This document shows, piece after piece, positions 45,336 to 53,512 of a DNA stretch of 64,000 bases (positions are counted from its first letter, which is position 1; every line of letters starts with the position of its first letter). Where the stretch lies: contig JABAKE010000002.1 of NCBI GenBank assembly GCA_019779905.1, forward strand, positions 62,001 through 126,000. Reading direction: 5' to 3'. A model generated the notes under the pieces. That model ran no database searches, was not told the DNA's origin, and saw only the letters and a program-made list of their open reading frames with translations. Made by a program: the position numbers and the translations under genes. The DNA is from Modestobacter lapidis (lineage in GTDB: Bacteria > Actinomycetota > Actinomycetes > Mycobacteriales > Geodermatophilaceae).

Positions 45336-45387
45336 AGCACTTGGTCGCAGGTTCGATCCCTGCCGGGACACTGCCGGGCGCGCTCGG
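45336..45387 (+). repeat. Right att-like repeat, partial tRNA-Arg 3' copy
   Basis: 32 bases identical to tRNA-Arg positions 43840-43871, then ACA, then 17 bases identical to 43878-43894. The acceptor end of the tRNA is interrupted, so this copy cannot be a functional tRNA. It stops 2 bases before the stop codon of the TPR gene. Confidence 0.75.
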
Positions 45388-45389
45388 GG

Positions 45390-47414
45390 TCACAGCTCCC
45401 AGTGCACGTGCAGCCGGGGGTCGGGAACGTAGCTGCAGTACGTGCCCGTGCGCACCGTCCGGTGCAGGTGGTCGGCCATCTGCGGGTGGTGCTCGGCGAT
45501 CCGGGTGACCGCGTACCGCAGCGCCCGGCAGACGCTGGCCCGGGCCCGCTCGGCGGGCGACTGCATCGCCCGCCGGCGGCTCCCCAGCCCGAAGGCCCCC
45601 GCCAGTTCCCGGACCAGGTACTCACGGTCGGCCCTGGCGAGCGCCAGCCGCTCGTCGTCACCGCGGGCCACGGCCTCGTCCATGTCCTCGTCGATCTCGG
45701 CGAGCCGGCGTTGGTAGGCGGCCCGCGCCTGCGCGTCGAGCACCGGCCCGGCGTCCCCGCCGCCCTCCAGCGGCGCGGCCCCGTGCTCACCGGCCAGCAG
45801 GTCGAGCACATGGAACTCGCGATCGGGTGCCGCGAGCAGCCGCGCCAGGTACCGCATGCCCTTCAGGTCCTGGAGCAGGACCACGCGGCCGGCGAAGCCG
45901 ACCGTGCGGATGTCCCCCTGGAGCCGGAACACGGTGGCTGCGTCGCCCGGAGGCGGCGGCGCGGGTGCGAGCGGCGCTGCCGGCAACCGCGCCCCGATGC
46001 GGTCGAGCGCGGCGCGAGCGGCCCGCTCCTCCAGGTCGGCCCGGACATCCCGCCCGAGCGCACGCTGGGCGTCGGCCAGCAGGAGCCGGACGACGGCCAC
46101 CTCGTACGGGGCGCCGATCTCGCCCCATCCGGCGAGGGCCTCCTCGCCGGCCACGAGGGCCGCACCCGCGTCCCCGCCGGCCAGCGCGACCCGGCCACGT
46201 GCCAGTGCGGCGGTGGCGTGCAGCGCGGCGCTGCGGAACGTCCCGGCCGTACCGGTCAGGCGGGCCGCGGCTGTCCGGGCGGTCGGCAGGTCGCCGGCCG
46301 CGACCGCGATCTCCACCTGCGCTGCGAGGAGGGGCGCGCACCGCAGCGCGCCGTAGGGCGGCCACTCCTTCGACGGCACCGGGCACGGGTGCTCCAGCGC
46401 ATCCGCGACGAGCGCGGCCGCGACGGCGACGTCGCCCTGGGCCAGGCGGAGCAGCGCCAGCCCGGGCTGGGGGCTCCACCCGTGCTCGTGCGCCTCCAGG
46501 AAGGCCTCCTCGGCACCGGGCAGGTCGCCGAGGCGCAGCCGGATCGTCCCCAGCTCGGTGAGCGGCCAGCCGAACTCGCGGCGCAGCCAGGGGCGGAGCT
46601 CCCGGCAGGCGCCGAGCGCCTCCGTCTCGGCTGCGACGCAGGAACCGCGCAACCGGAGGATCTCGGCACGGTGCACCCGGCACCGGCCGTTGATGCCCCC
46701 GAACGCGGTGCCGGTGCGCCACCGGTCCATGGCCTGGGTCCACTGCTCGGCCCGGTCGTACTGGGCGAGGCCCTGCATGGCGCAGATGAGCTCGCAGTAG
46801 ACCATCCCGGCGGAGAGGGCATCGAGCTCGCCGGAGGCCACGCTGAGGGCTGCCTCGTCGAGCAGCGCCAGCCCTTCCTCGACGGCACCATCGAGGATCG
46901 TGATCCGGGCGGTGGCGACGTGGCCGAGCGCGGTGGCGACGGCGACGCCCTGGCGGGTGCCGGCCTCGACCGCGCGACGCGCCCAGCTCCGCGCCTGCGC
47001 CATGTCCCCGCACATGAACCGTTCGTACGTGTGCGCCATCGCGGCCAGCGCGGAGGTGGGCGACTCCGGCAGGTCGGCCAGGAGCCGGTCGGTGCGGGCC
47101 AGCCAGCCCCGCACCGGCGCCATCAGTCCGGTATCCATCATCAGGTACACGGCGATGGTGGCCGCCGCAGCAGCCGCCCCGGCGTCGTCGCCACCGCGCC
47201 GGCAGCGCGCGTAGAGCTCCTCCCAGGCGGTGACCGCCTCCTCCAGCTCACCGGCGCCGTAGGCGGCCCGGGCCAGCGTGTCGAGTTCGGCCGGGTCGAG
47301 CAGTCGCCGTCCGTGTTCCGCGCGCAGCAGGTGGCGCGCCGTGGCCCAGTCGCCTCTGGCCAGCGCCGCCTCCGGGCCGGGGACGACGTCGTGACCGGGT
47401 CCGCTCGCCACCAT
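45390..47414 (-). CDS. TPR-rich regulatory protein
   Basis: 674 residues from ATG 47414, with GGAGGT ahead (the frame extends 27 codons further without a better site). Residues about 10-440 are repeated helical hairpins rich in Ala/Leu (GDWATARHLLRAEHGRR; YGAGELEEAVTAWEELYAR), typical of tetratricopeptide scaffolds in LuxR/MalT-type regulators. The C-terminal ~170 residues contain a conserved module (DIRTVGFAGRVVLLQDLKG, then YLARLLAAPDREFHVLDLL) seen at the ends of some actinobacterial ATPase/cyclase-like regulators. No ATPase or HTH domain is visible. It is divergent from a cupin gene, which it may control. Confidence 0.65.
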   Translation of the reverse strand: MVASGPGHDVVPGPEAALARGDWATARHLLRAEHGRRLLDPAELDTLARAAYGAGELEEAVTAWEELYARCRRGGDDAGAAAAAATIAVYLMMDTGLMAPVRGWLARTDRLLADLPESPTSALAAMAHTYERFMCGDMAQARSWARRAVEAGTRQGVAVATALGHVATARITILDGAVEEGLALLDEAALSVASGELDALSAGMVYCELICAMQGLAQYDRAEQWTQAMDRWRTGTAFGGINGRCRVHRAEILRLRGSCVAAETEALGACRELRPWLRREFGWPLTELGTIRLRLGDLPGAEEAFLEAHEHGWSPQPGLALLRLAQGDVAVAAALVADALEHPCPVPSKEWPPYGALRCAPLLAAQVEIAVAAGDLPTARTAAARLTGTAGTFRSAALHATAALARGRVALAGGDAGAALVAGEEALAGWGEIGAPYEVAVVRLLLADAQRALGRDVRADLEERAARAALDRIGARLPAAPLAPAPPPPGDAATVFRLQGDIRTVGFAGRVVLLQDLKGMRYLARLLAAPDREFHVLDLLAGEHGAAPLEGGGDAGPVLDAQARAAYQRRLAEIDEDMDEAVARGDDERLALARADREYLVRELAGAFGLGSRRRAMQSPAERARASVCRALRYAVTRIAEHHPQMADHLHRTVRTGTYCSYVPDPRLHVHWEL

Positions 47415-47560
47415 GCGCACCTCCGCCACCGAGGCGCCCGAGCCTAATGGCCGCCGGCGGCGCGCACGCGAGGCCCGATCTCCCCACCGGGACACGACTT
47501 GTTCCGCCTGCAGGGTGACCGGTCGCCGACCGGAGTCCGATCCGACGAAGGGACACCACC

Positions 47561-47923
47561 ATGAACGGCGCGCTGGACGACCTGCCGATCGAACTGCAGG
47601 CGGGCGACCTCGTCACCCGCTACACGGAGTGGGGGGACATGGCCGTGCGCTTCGCCCGCGTCCCCGCCGGGACGGACATGGGCCCGGTGCTGGTCGGGCT
47701 GCCGGGCGACCGGTGTCCGAGCCCGCACTGGGGGATCGTGCTCTCCGGCGCCGTGCGGGTGACCGGCGCGGACGGCGCCGAGACCGTGACCCGGGCCGGC
47801 GATGCCTACTACTGGCCGGCCGGGCACACGGCCGTGATGGACGAGGACACCACTTTCCTCGAGATCGGCCCGGTAGCGGAGATGCGGCAGTTCAGCGAGC
47901 ACGCCAGGGCCAAGCTCGGCTGA
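47561..47923 (+). CDS. Cupin domain protein
   Basis: 120 residues, single small beta-barrel. The first cupin motif is around CPSPHWGIVLSGAVRVTG and the second around GDAYYWPAGHTAVMDED, with His residues in the usual metal positions. RVPAGTDMGPVLVGLPGD precedes them. Such small cupins act as stress or signal-binding proteins or as dioxygenase-like enzymes; no substrate is evident. It is divergent from the TPR protein across 146 bases and is followed by a 16-bp perfect hairpin. Confidence 0.75.
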   Translation: MNGALDDLPIELQAGDLVTRYTEWGDMAVRFARVPAGTDMGPVLVGLPGDRCPSPHWGIVLSGAVRVTGADGAETVTRAGDAYYWPAGHTAVMDEDTTFLEIGPVAEMRQFSEHARAKLG

Positions 47924-47926
47924 CCG

Positions 47927-47965
47927 GCCCGGGTGGGCCGGAGACGGCGTCCGGCCCACCCGGGC
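47927..47965 (+). terminator. 16-bp perfect hairpin after the cupin gene
   Basis: GCCCGGGTGGGCCGGA and its exact complement enclose a 7-base loop, 3 bases after the cupin stop and 11 bases before the YchJ-like start. It is a good intrinsic-type terminator candidate. Confidence 0.75.
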
Positions 47966-47976
47966 ACACTGGCCGG

Positions 47977-48363
47977 ATGGCTCCCCGACGTTGCCCCTGC
48001 GGCACCGGCCTGCCCTACGCCGAGTGCTGCGGCCGGCTGCACGACGGCACGGCGCAGGCGGCGACGGCCGAGCAGTTGATGCGCTCGCGCTACAGCGCCT
48101 TCGCCGTCGGCGATGCCGGGCACCTGCTCGCCACCTGGCACCCGTCGACCCGCCCGCGGACCCTCGAGCTGGACCCGAACGTGCGCTGGACCGGCCTCGA
48201 CGTCCTCGGCACGACCGGCGGCACGCTCCTGGCGGCCGAGGGCACCGTCGAGTTCCGCGCGCACCACGTCGTCGACCGGGTGGCCGGCGCCCAGCACGAG
48301 AACAGCCGCTTCGTCCGCGAGGAGGGCCGCTGGTACTACCTGGACGGCGTCTCCCTGGCCTGA
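47977..48363 (+). CDS. YchJ-like UPF0225 protein with SEC-C zinc motif
   Basis: 128 residues from ATG 47977. The N-terminal CPCGTGLPYAECCGRLH is a SEC-C-type zinc motif, and AEQLMRSRYSAFAVGDAGH is the conserved YchJ/UPF0225 stretch. The remainder is an NTF2-like fold (VEFRAHHVVDRVAGAQHEN; SRFVREEGRWYYLDG). The role is unknown; the zinc motif suggests docking to ribosome or translocon partners. Length is slightly short for the family, but the domains look complete. Confidence 0.85.
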   Translation: MAPRRCPCGTGLPYAECCGRLHDGTAQAATAEQLMRSRYSAFAVGDAGHLLATWHPSTRPRTLELDPNVRWTGLDVLGTTGGTLLAAEGTVEFRAHHVVDRVAGAQHENSRFVREEGRWYYLDGVSLA

Positions 48364-48455
48364 GGGTGCCGGCTCAGCCCACGATGCCCACGGTCGCCTT
48401 CCGCACCGGCTCCGCTCCTCGGTCGCCGGCGCTCCCTGCGATGCTCACCGGAGCG

Positions 48456-48701
48456 TCAGCCCACGATCCGGTGGCACTCCTCGCAGCGCGGCACGCCCCA
48501 GACCATCTGCCAGTCCAGATCGGCGATCGCGGTGACCAGCACCCCGCACGCGGAGTCGGCCAGCCCGTCGACCACCGGCCGCGCCACGGCGTGCGACAAC
48601 TGCACCGCCCGGTCGAGGTCGCGCCCGTTCCGCAACGGGTCGTGCGCCACCGAGGCCACGTGGGTTCCGGTCACGTACAGGCTCGCCGTCATGGCCAGCA
48701 T
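48456..48701 (-). CDS. Small hypothetical protein with CxxC ending
   Basis: 81 residues from ATG 48701 (an ATG at 48692 is an alternative). The sequence (LYVTGTHVASVAHDPLRNG; VVDGLADSACGVLVTAIAD; VPRCEECHRIVG) looks coding and ends in a CEEC motif able to bind a metal or form a disulfide. The open frame upstream of 48701 is antisense to the next gene's leader. I recognise no family. It is divergent from the 68-residue gene at 48819. Confidence 0.5.
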   Translation of the reverse strand: MLAMTASLYVTGTHVASVAHDPLRNGRDLDRAVQLSHAVARPVVDGLADSACGVLVTAIADLDWQMVWGVPRCEECHRIVG

Positions 48702-48818
48702 GCTGACCGTCCCAGATGTCCGGCAGGTGAACGAGGTCCGGCGCCGCCGCCGGAAACGGGTGATGCTTGGCTGGAGCGCAGCGGAGCAGCTCCCGTTCCT
48801 CGACGGAGAGGACCACCG

Positions 48819-49025
48819 ATGACCCCCGTGGCCACGATCACGTGCGCCTGGCAGTACGCCTACGAGCAGGGCCGCATCCACTACACGGTCAGCGACGGTG
48901 AGCACGAGCGCTCCTGCGTCGCGGACCCGGGCACCGAACTGCACGGCTTCCTGCTGCCGCACGTCAAGGAGCCGGTGTGGCCGCCGCAGCAGAGTGCGGC
49001 GTCCCAGATGTCGATGGGCCAGTGA
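48819..49025 (+). CDS. Small hypothetical protein
   Basis: 68 residues from ATG 48819 with a GGAGAGGA ribosome site. Sequence: PVATITCAWQYAYEQGRIH, then YTVSDGEHERSCVADPGTE, then LPHVKEPVWPPQQS. Two cysteines and several aromatics suggest a small beta-rich domain. No signal peptide is seen. It is followed 22 bases later by a 15-bp hairpin. I do not recognise it. Confidence 0.55.
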   Translation: MTPVATITCAWQYAYEQGRIHYTVSDGEHERSCVADPGTELHGFLLPHVKEPVWPPQQSAASQMSMGQ

Positions 49026-49047
49026 GCCGCACGACCGCGAACAGCAG

Positions 49048-49080
49048 CGGACCCCGCTGACCGGCGGTCAGCGGGGTCCG
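49048..49080. terminator. 15-bp perfect hairpin between convergent genes
   Basis: CGGACCCCGCTGACC and its complement enclose a 3-base loop (GGC). It sits between the 68-residue gene and the convergent CitE-like gene and can terminate both. Confidence 0.75.
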
Positions 49081-49108
49081 GGGCCAGCGGACGGGCCGCC
49101 GGCGCAGA

Positions 49109-49945
49109 TCAGACCGGCTCGACGCCGAAGGCGGTGGCGAGCTTCTCGATCTTGCGGGCCCGGCCGAGCCGGGGCAGGTCGCTGCCGTCCCGGATGACCT
49201 GGCCGCGGGCGTCGAAGTCGGCCAGGAAGTCGCGTGCCCAGGCGACGTCGGACGGCGCCGGGCTGATCACCTCGTTGATCACCGGCAGCTGCTCCATGTC
49301 CAGGCACAGCTTTCCGGTCAGCCCCAGCGAGACCGTCAGCGCCGACTGCTCGCGCAGGATCGGGTGGCTGGTGCTCACGGTCGGGCCGTCGATCGGGCCC
49401 GGCAGCCCGCCGACCCGGCTGGCGATGACCAGCCGTGAGCGCGGATAGGCCATCGCCAGGTCGTCGGCGCTGGTGCCGGTGTCGCGGCGGTAGTCGCCGC
49501 TGCCGAACGCCAGCCGGAAGGCACCGCGGGCCGAGGCGATCCGGACGGCCTCCTCGATGCCCAGCGCCGACTCGACCAGCGCGAGCACCGGGGTGGCGCC
49601 ACCCAGCCGGTCGAAGGTCTCGGTGACGTGCTCGGCGGCCTCGGTCTTGGCCAGCATCACGCCGGCCAGGCCGGGCAGCCCGGCGAGGGCGGCCACGTCG
49701 CCGGTCCAGAACTCCGTCGACCGGTCGTTGATCCGCACCCACGCACGCTTGTCGCCGGACGTCAGGTACTCCACGACGTCGGCGCGGGCGGCGGGTTTGC
49801 GCGCCGGGTCCACCGCGTCCTCGATGTCCAGGATGACCTGGTCGGCACGCGAGTCGTGCGCGGTGTCGAACAGCTCGGTGCGGGCGCCGTTCACGAGCAG
49901 CCACGAGCGGGCGATTCCGGGGTCTACGTTCCTGCCTCTGTGCAC
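49109..49945 (-). CDS. CitE-like HpcH/HpaI aldolase/citrate lyase family protein
   Basis: 278 residues from GTG 49945. The TIM-barrel motifs DQVILDIEDAVDPARK, DKRAWVRINDRSTEFW and VLALVESALGIEEAVRIAS carry the Asp/Glu/Arg residues that bind Mg2+ and the CoA-type substrate in CitE and malyl-CoA lyase relatives. No citrate lyase alpha or gamma subunits are nearby, so this is the free-standing actinobacterial type that cleaves or hydrolyses a beta-hydroxyacyl-CoA. It is separated from the LLM gene upstream by 91 bases on the same strand. Confidence 0.85.
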   Translation of the reverse strand: MHRGRNVDPGIARSWLLVNGARTELFDTAHDSRADQVILDIEDAVDPARKPAARADVVEYLTSGDKRAWVRINDRSTEFWTGDVAALAGLPGLAGVMLAKTEAAEHVTETFDRLGGATPVLALVESALGIEEAVRIASARGAFRLAFGSGDYRRDTGTSADDLAMAYPRSRLVIASRVGGLPGPIDGPTVSTSHPILREQSALTVSLGLTGKLCLDMEQLPVINEVISPAPSDVAWARDFLADFDARGQVIRDGSDLPRLGRARKIEKLATAFGVEPV

Positions 49946-50036
49946 CGGGCCATTGTCTCCCGTTCCTCCGGCGGAAGCGCCCGAGGGTGCCGCCGACACG
50001 GGGATGGGTGACCAGGGCCACCCCCGCGACGGATGG

Positions 50037-51071
50037 CTACTGCGCCCGCTCCCAGCCGATGGCCGGAGCGACGTGCGCGACGATCGTCTCCAGCAGGTGG
50101 GCGTTGTAGTCGACGCCCAGCATGTTCGGCACGGTGAGCAGGAGCGTGTCGGCGTTCCGGACGGCGGCGTCCTTGGCCAGCTCCTCGGCCAGCTGGTCGG
50201 GCTCACCGACGTAGCTCTTCCCGAACCGGGAACGGGCGCCCTCCAGGTAGCCGACCTGGTCCTCGCCGCTCTTCGCCCCGAAGTACTGCCGGTCCAGGTC
50301 ACTGGTGATCGGCATGACGCTCCGGCTGATCGACACCCGCGGCTCGCGCTCCCAGCCGGCATCGGCCCAGGCGGCACGGAACCGGTCGATCTGCTCGGCC
50401 TGCAGCTCGTCGAAGGGCACGCCGGTGTCCTCGGTGAGCAGGGTGCTGCTCATCAGGTTCATGCCCTGCTCGGCGGCCCAGACCGCCGTCGCGCGGGTGC
50501 CCGACCCCCACCAGATCCGGTCGGCCAGCCCTGGCGACTGGGGCTGGATCGGCAACCGCCCGCGTACCCCGCCGGTCATCTTCGGGTCGGCGTCGACGAC
50601 GGCCGCTCCGCTGATCGCGGCCCGGAACAGCGCGGTGTGCTCCCGCGCCATGGCGCCGTCGTCACTGCCCTCGGCCGGGACGTACCCGAACGCCTGCGCG
50701 CCGCGCAGCGCCGTCTCCGGTGATCCCCGGCTGACACCCAGCTGCAGCCGCCCGTCGGCCAGCAGGTCGGCCGCGGCGGCCTCCTCGGCCATGTACAGCG
50801 GGTTCTCGTACCGCATGTCGATCACGCCGGTGCCCAGCTCGATGCGCGAGGTCCGGGCGGCCATCGCGGCCAGCAGCGGGAAGGGTGCGGCCAGCTGCCG
50901 GGCGAAGTGGTGCACCCGGACGTGCGCGCCGTCGACGCCGAGCTCCTCGGCGGCCACGGCCAGCTCGACGGTCTGCACCAGGGCATCGCGCGCCGTCTGC
51001 ACCTGCGAGCCGGCGATCGGCTGCCAGTGCCCGAAGGAGAGGAACCCGATCCGTTTCCGCACACCACTCAT
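50037..51071 (-). CDS. LLM-class flavin-dependent oxidoreductase
   Basis: 344 residues. The luciferase-like TIM barrel is visible from RIGFLSFGHWQPIAGSQ, VHHFARQLAAPFPLLAAMA, TSRIELGTGVIDMRYENP and GRLQLGVSRGSPETALRG. Such enzymes use FMN or F420; the FbiC gene 5 kb away shows that the host makes F420, but the cofactor of this enzyme cannot be read directly. A conserved SKSYVGEPDQ-like region near the C-terminus (FGKSYVGEPDQLAEELAKD) completes the family pattern. Substrate unknown. Confidence 0.85.
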   Translation of the reverse strand: MSGVRKRIGFLSFGHWQPIAGSQVQTARDALVQTVELAVAAEELGVDGAHVRVHHFARQLAAPFPLLAAMAARTSRIELGTGVIDMRYENPLYMAEEAAAADLLADGRLQLGVSRGSPETALRGAQAFGYVPAEGSDDGAMAREHTALFRAAISGAAVVDADPKMTGGVRGRLPIQPQSPGLADRIWWGSGTRATAVWAAEQGMNLMSSTLLTEDTGVPFDELQAEQIDRFRAAWADAGWEREPRVSISRSVMPITSDLDRQYFGAKSGEDQVGYLEGARSRFGKSYVGEPDQLAEELAKDAAVRNADTLLLTVPNMLGVDYNAHLLETIVAHVAPAIGWERAQ

Positions 51072-51178
51072 GCCGTCCTCCAGCGCCGGCGAGGGACGGC
51101 GGATTCCCGCGGGACGATCTCCGGCCCGCCGGTGGTTGTGCCCTCGGACACGATCCCGATGACGAGAGGGGCACCCCC

Positions 51179-51481
51179 ATGCGCGCGACCATCGACGGCA
51201 CGGTCATCGCCGAGGCGACCGAGGACCAGCTGATCAGGATCGAGGGCAACTGGTACTTCCCGCCGGCGGCGGTCACCCCGGGGGCGCTCGGCGAGAGCCC
51301 GACCGCCTACACCTGCCCGTGGAAGGGCGCCGCCCAGTACTTCGACGTCGTCACGCCGAACGGGACGACCAGGGACGGCGCCTGGAGCTACCCGCAGCTC
51401 AAGCCTTCGGCGGTCGAGCGGGTCGGCGCCGACTTCGCCGGCTACGTCGCCTTCTCCCCGGGCGTCACCGTCGGGGACTGA
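51179..51481 (+). CDS. DUF427 domain protein
   Basis: 100 residues from ATG 51179 with GAGAGGGG ahead. TVIAEATEDQLIRIEGNWY, FPPAAVTPGALGESPT, YTCPWKGAAQYFDV and AFSPGVTVGD are the DUF427 landmarks, a small beta-fold with a conserved CPWKG. Function unknown. A hairpin follows its stop, so it is a single-gene unit. Confidence 0.88.
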   Translation: MRATIDGTVIAEATEDQLIRIEGNWYFPPAAVTPGALGESPTAYTCPWKGAAQYFDVVTPNGTTRDGAWSYPQLKPSAVERVGADFAGYVAFSPGVTVGD

Positions 51482-51489
51482 CCGCGCTC

Positions 51490-51522
51490 GGAGGTGGCGG
51501 GCTCCGCACGCCCGCCTCCTCC
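51490..51522 (+). terminator. Hairpin after the DUF427 gene
   Basis: GGAGGTGGCGGGC pairs with GCCCGCCTCCTCC across a 7-base loop with one mismatch, 8 bases after the DUF427 stop. It ends just 8 bases before the start codon of the PAS-GGDEF-EAL gene, so it may also shape that gene's leader. Confidence 0.6.
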
Positions 51523-51530
51523 GGCAGTCA

Positions 51531-53465
51531 ATGACTGCGAGTGACGGCACGAACACGGCGGTGCGGCGCAGGTTCCCCGGTCGGTGGCCCTCGATGGGCC
51601 ACCCTGTCCCGGTGACGCTCTCCAACCCGCAGACCCCGCCGAGGGCCCCCGGGCCGCTCCGCACGGTCACCGGGAAGCGACTGCGCGCGGCCGACCTGCT
51701 GCTGGCCGACCGGGGTCAGGTCTTCCGGGCCCTCTTCCTCTCCGCCCCGATCGGCAAGGCCGTGGTGGACGTCGACGGCCGCATGCTCGTCGTCAACCCC
51801 GCGTTCTGCACGCTCACCGGACGCAGCGCCGACGACCTCGTCGGCCGCCATCTCGACCTGCTCAGCCACCCCGACGACGTGCCGCTCGAGGACCTCGCCC
51901 TGGAGCCGACCCCCGGTCGGCCGCTGATCGACCCGCAGCTGGAGATCGTCGGCGAGCGGCGTCTGCAGCGCGCCGACGGCGAGACCCTGTGGGTGCACCA
52001 GAGCCGCGAGGTCGTCCGTCGGACGACGGGCGAACCGCACTTCGTGCTGCTCTCGCTGGTCGACGTGACCGACCGCCGCCGGGCCGAGGAGGATCTCGTC
52101 CTCCGCACCTTCACCGACCCGCTCACCGGGCTGCCCAACCGCCGCGCGCTCACCGAGCGCCTGCAGCACGCGCTGGCGGTCAGCCGCCGCCGCGGCACCA
52201 CCGTCGGCGTCCTGCACCTCGACCTCGACCGGTTCACCGCGGTCAACGACTCCCTCGGCCACGAGGGCGGCGACCAGCTGCTCTGCCAGGTCGCCGACCG
52301 GCTGCGCTGGAGCACCCGGGTCGAGGACATGGCCGTCCGCTTCGGCGCCGACGAGTTCCTCGTGCTGGCCGAGGAGGTCGAGGACGTCGACGCGCTGCGC
52401 TCGCTGGCCGACCGGCTGCTCGGCGTGCTGGACGAGCCCTTCCAGGTGCACGACCGCGAGGTCACCCTGTCCGCCAGCGTCGGGGTGACGCTGGGCTGCG
52501 ACCTGGCCCCGGAGGCGCTGCTGCGCCAGGCGCACAGCGCGCTGGCGCGGGCCAAGGCCAGCGGCGGCCGCGGCCGCATCGAGGTGCACGACGAGGCCCT
52601 CACCGATGGTGACATCGACCAGCTCCAGCTGGAGACCGACCTGCGCCGTGCGGTCGAGGCCAACGAGCTGCGGCTGTTCTACCAACCGATCGTGGCGCTG
52701 TCCGACGAGCGCCTGCTGGGCTACGAGGCCCTCATCCGCTGGCAGCACCCGACCCGCGGGCTGCTGCCGCCGGGGGCGTTCCTCTCCGCCGCCGAGGACA
52801 ACCGGCTCACCTCCCGGCTCGGCGAGTGGGTGCTGTACCGGGCCTGCCGCGACGCCGCCGACTGGGACGACAACCTGCGGGTGCACGTCAACATCTCCGC
52901 CCGGCACCTGGCCGAGCCCGGCTTCGCCGACCTGGTCCGCGACGCGCTCGCCGACTCCGGGCTGGCGGCGCACCGGCTGGAGCTGGAGATCACCGAGTCC
53001 ACGGCCCTCTTCGCCGCGGAGGCGACCCTGCAGTCGGTCGGCGCGGTGACCGAGAGCGGCGTGACGCTGGCGCTGGACGACTTCGGCACCGGCTATTCGG
53101 CCATCAGCGCCCTGCACCGGCTGCCGATCCACACGCTGAAGATCGACCGCTCCTTCGTCGCCGACGTCGTCGCCGAGCCGGCGACCGCCGCCCTGGTCCA
53201 GGGCCTCCTGCAGCTCGGCGCCGGCATGGGGCTGCAGGTCATCGCCGAGGGCATCGAGGACGGCGACCAGGCACGCTGGCTGCTCGACCACGGCTGCGCG
53301 ATGGCACAGGGCTACGCCTTCGGCCGCCCGGCACCGCTGCCCGCCCGGGATCTCGGTGTGGTCTCCGCACCCGCGGACCTCACCGCGCCGGGCGAACCGG
53401 CCGAGCCGGCGTCGACCCAGCAGCCCGCCGAGGACACCGATGACGGCGGCGCCGACCCGCGCTGA
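51531..53465 (+). CDS. PAS-GGDEF-EAL cyclic di-GMP phosphodiesterase
   Basis: 644 residues from ATG 51531 (starts near residue 22 are possible). A PAS domain (VFRALFLSAPIGKAVVDVD; NPAFCTLTGRSADDLVG) is followed by a GGDEF domain whose signature is RFGADEF (residues 272-276), with Ala in place of the second Gly. The EAL domain is intact: GYEALIRWQHP, HVNISARHLAEPG, LELEITEST, LALDDFGTGYSAIS, LKIDRSF, VIAEGIED and AQGYAFGRP. It is predicted to hydrolyse cyclic di-GMP, with the GGDEF part probably a GTP-sensing or inactive domain. The C-terminal 30 residues are low complexity. Confidence 0.9.
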   Translation: MTASDGTNTAVRRRFPGRWPSMGHPVPVTLSNPQTPPRAPGPLRTVTGKRLRAADLLLADRGQVFRALFLSAPIGKAVVDVDGRMLVVNPAFCTLTGRSADDLVGRHLDLLSHPDDVPLEDLALEPTPGRPLIDPQLEIVGERRLQRADGETLWVHQSREVVRRTTGEPHFVLLSLVDVTDRRRAEEDLVLRTFTDPLTGLPNRRALTERLQHALAVSRRRGTTVGVLHLDLDRFTAVNDSLGHEGGDQLLCQVADRLRWSTRVEDMAVRFGADEFLVLAEEVEDVDALRSLADRLLGVLDEPFQVHDREVTLSASVGVTLGCDLAPEALLRQAHSALARAKASGGRGRIEVHDEALTDGDIDQLQLETDLRRAVEANELRLFYQPIVALSDERLLGYEALIRWQHPTRGLLPPGAFLSAAEDNRLTSRLGEWVLYRACRDAADWDDNLRVHVNISARHLAEPGFADLVRDALADSGLAAHRLELEITESTALFAAEATLQSVGAVTESGVTLALDDFGTGYSAISALHRLPIHTLKIDRSFVADVVAEPATAALVQGLLQLGAGMGLQVIAEGIEDGDQARWLLDHGCAMAQGYAFGRPAPLPARDLGVVSAPADLTAPGEPAEPASTQQPAEDTDDGGADPR

Positions 53466-53512
53466 CCCGCCCGGCGCGCCCGGTTCCGAGGAACGCACCG
53501 GCGGCGGTGTGG

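Larger units (their letters stand above)
43876..45387. mobile_element. Minimal tRNA-Arg-associated genomic island carrying a HEPN/MNT module
   Basis: About 1.5 kb lies between the tRNA-Arg gene and a copy of its 3' region. The interior holds one two-gene toxin-antitoxin module (44209-45065), 333 bases without a gene on the left (43876-44208) and a hairpin near the right end. There is no integrase, excisionase or transfer gene. Integrases commonly target tRNA 3' ends and leave such direct repeats, so this is probably a decayed or trans-mobilised island; a local duplication with insertion is the alternative. Confidence 0.6.
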
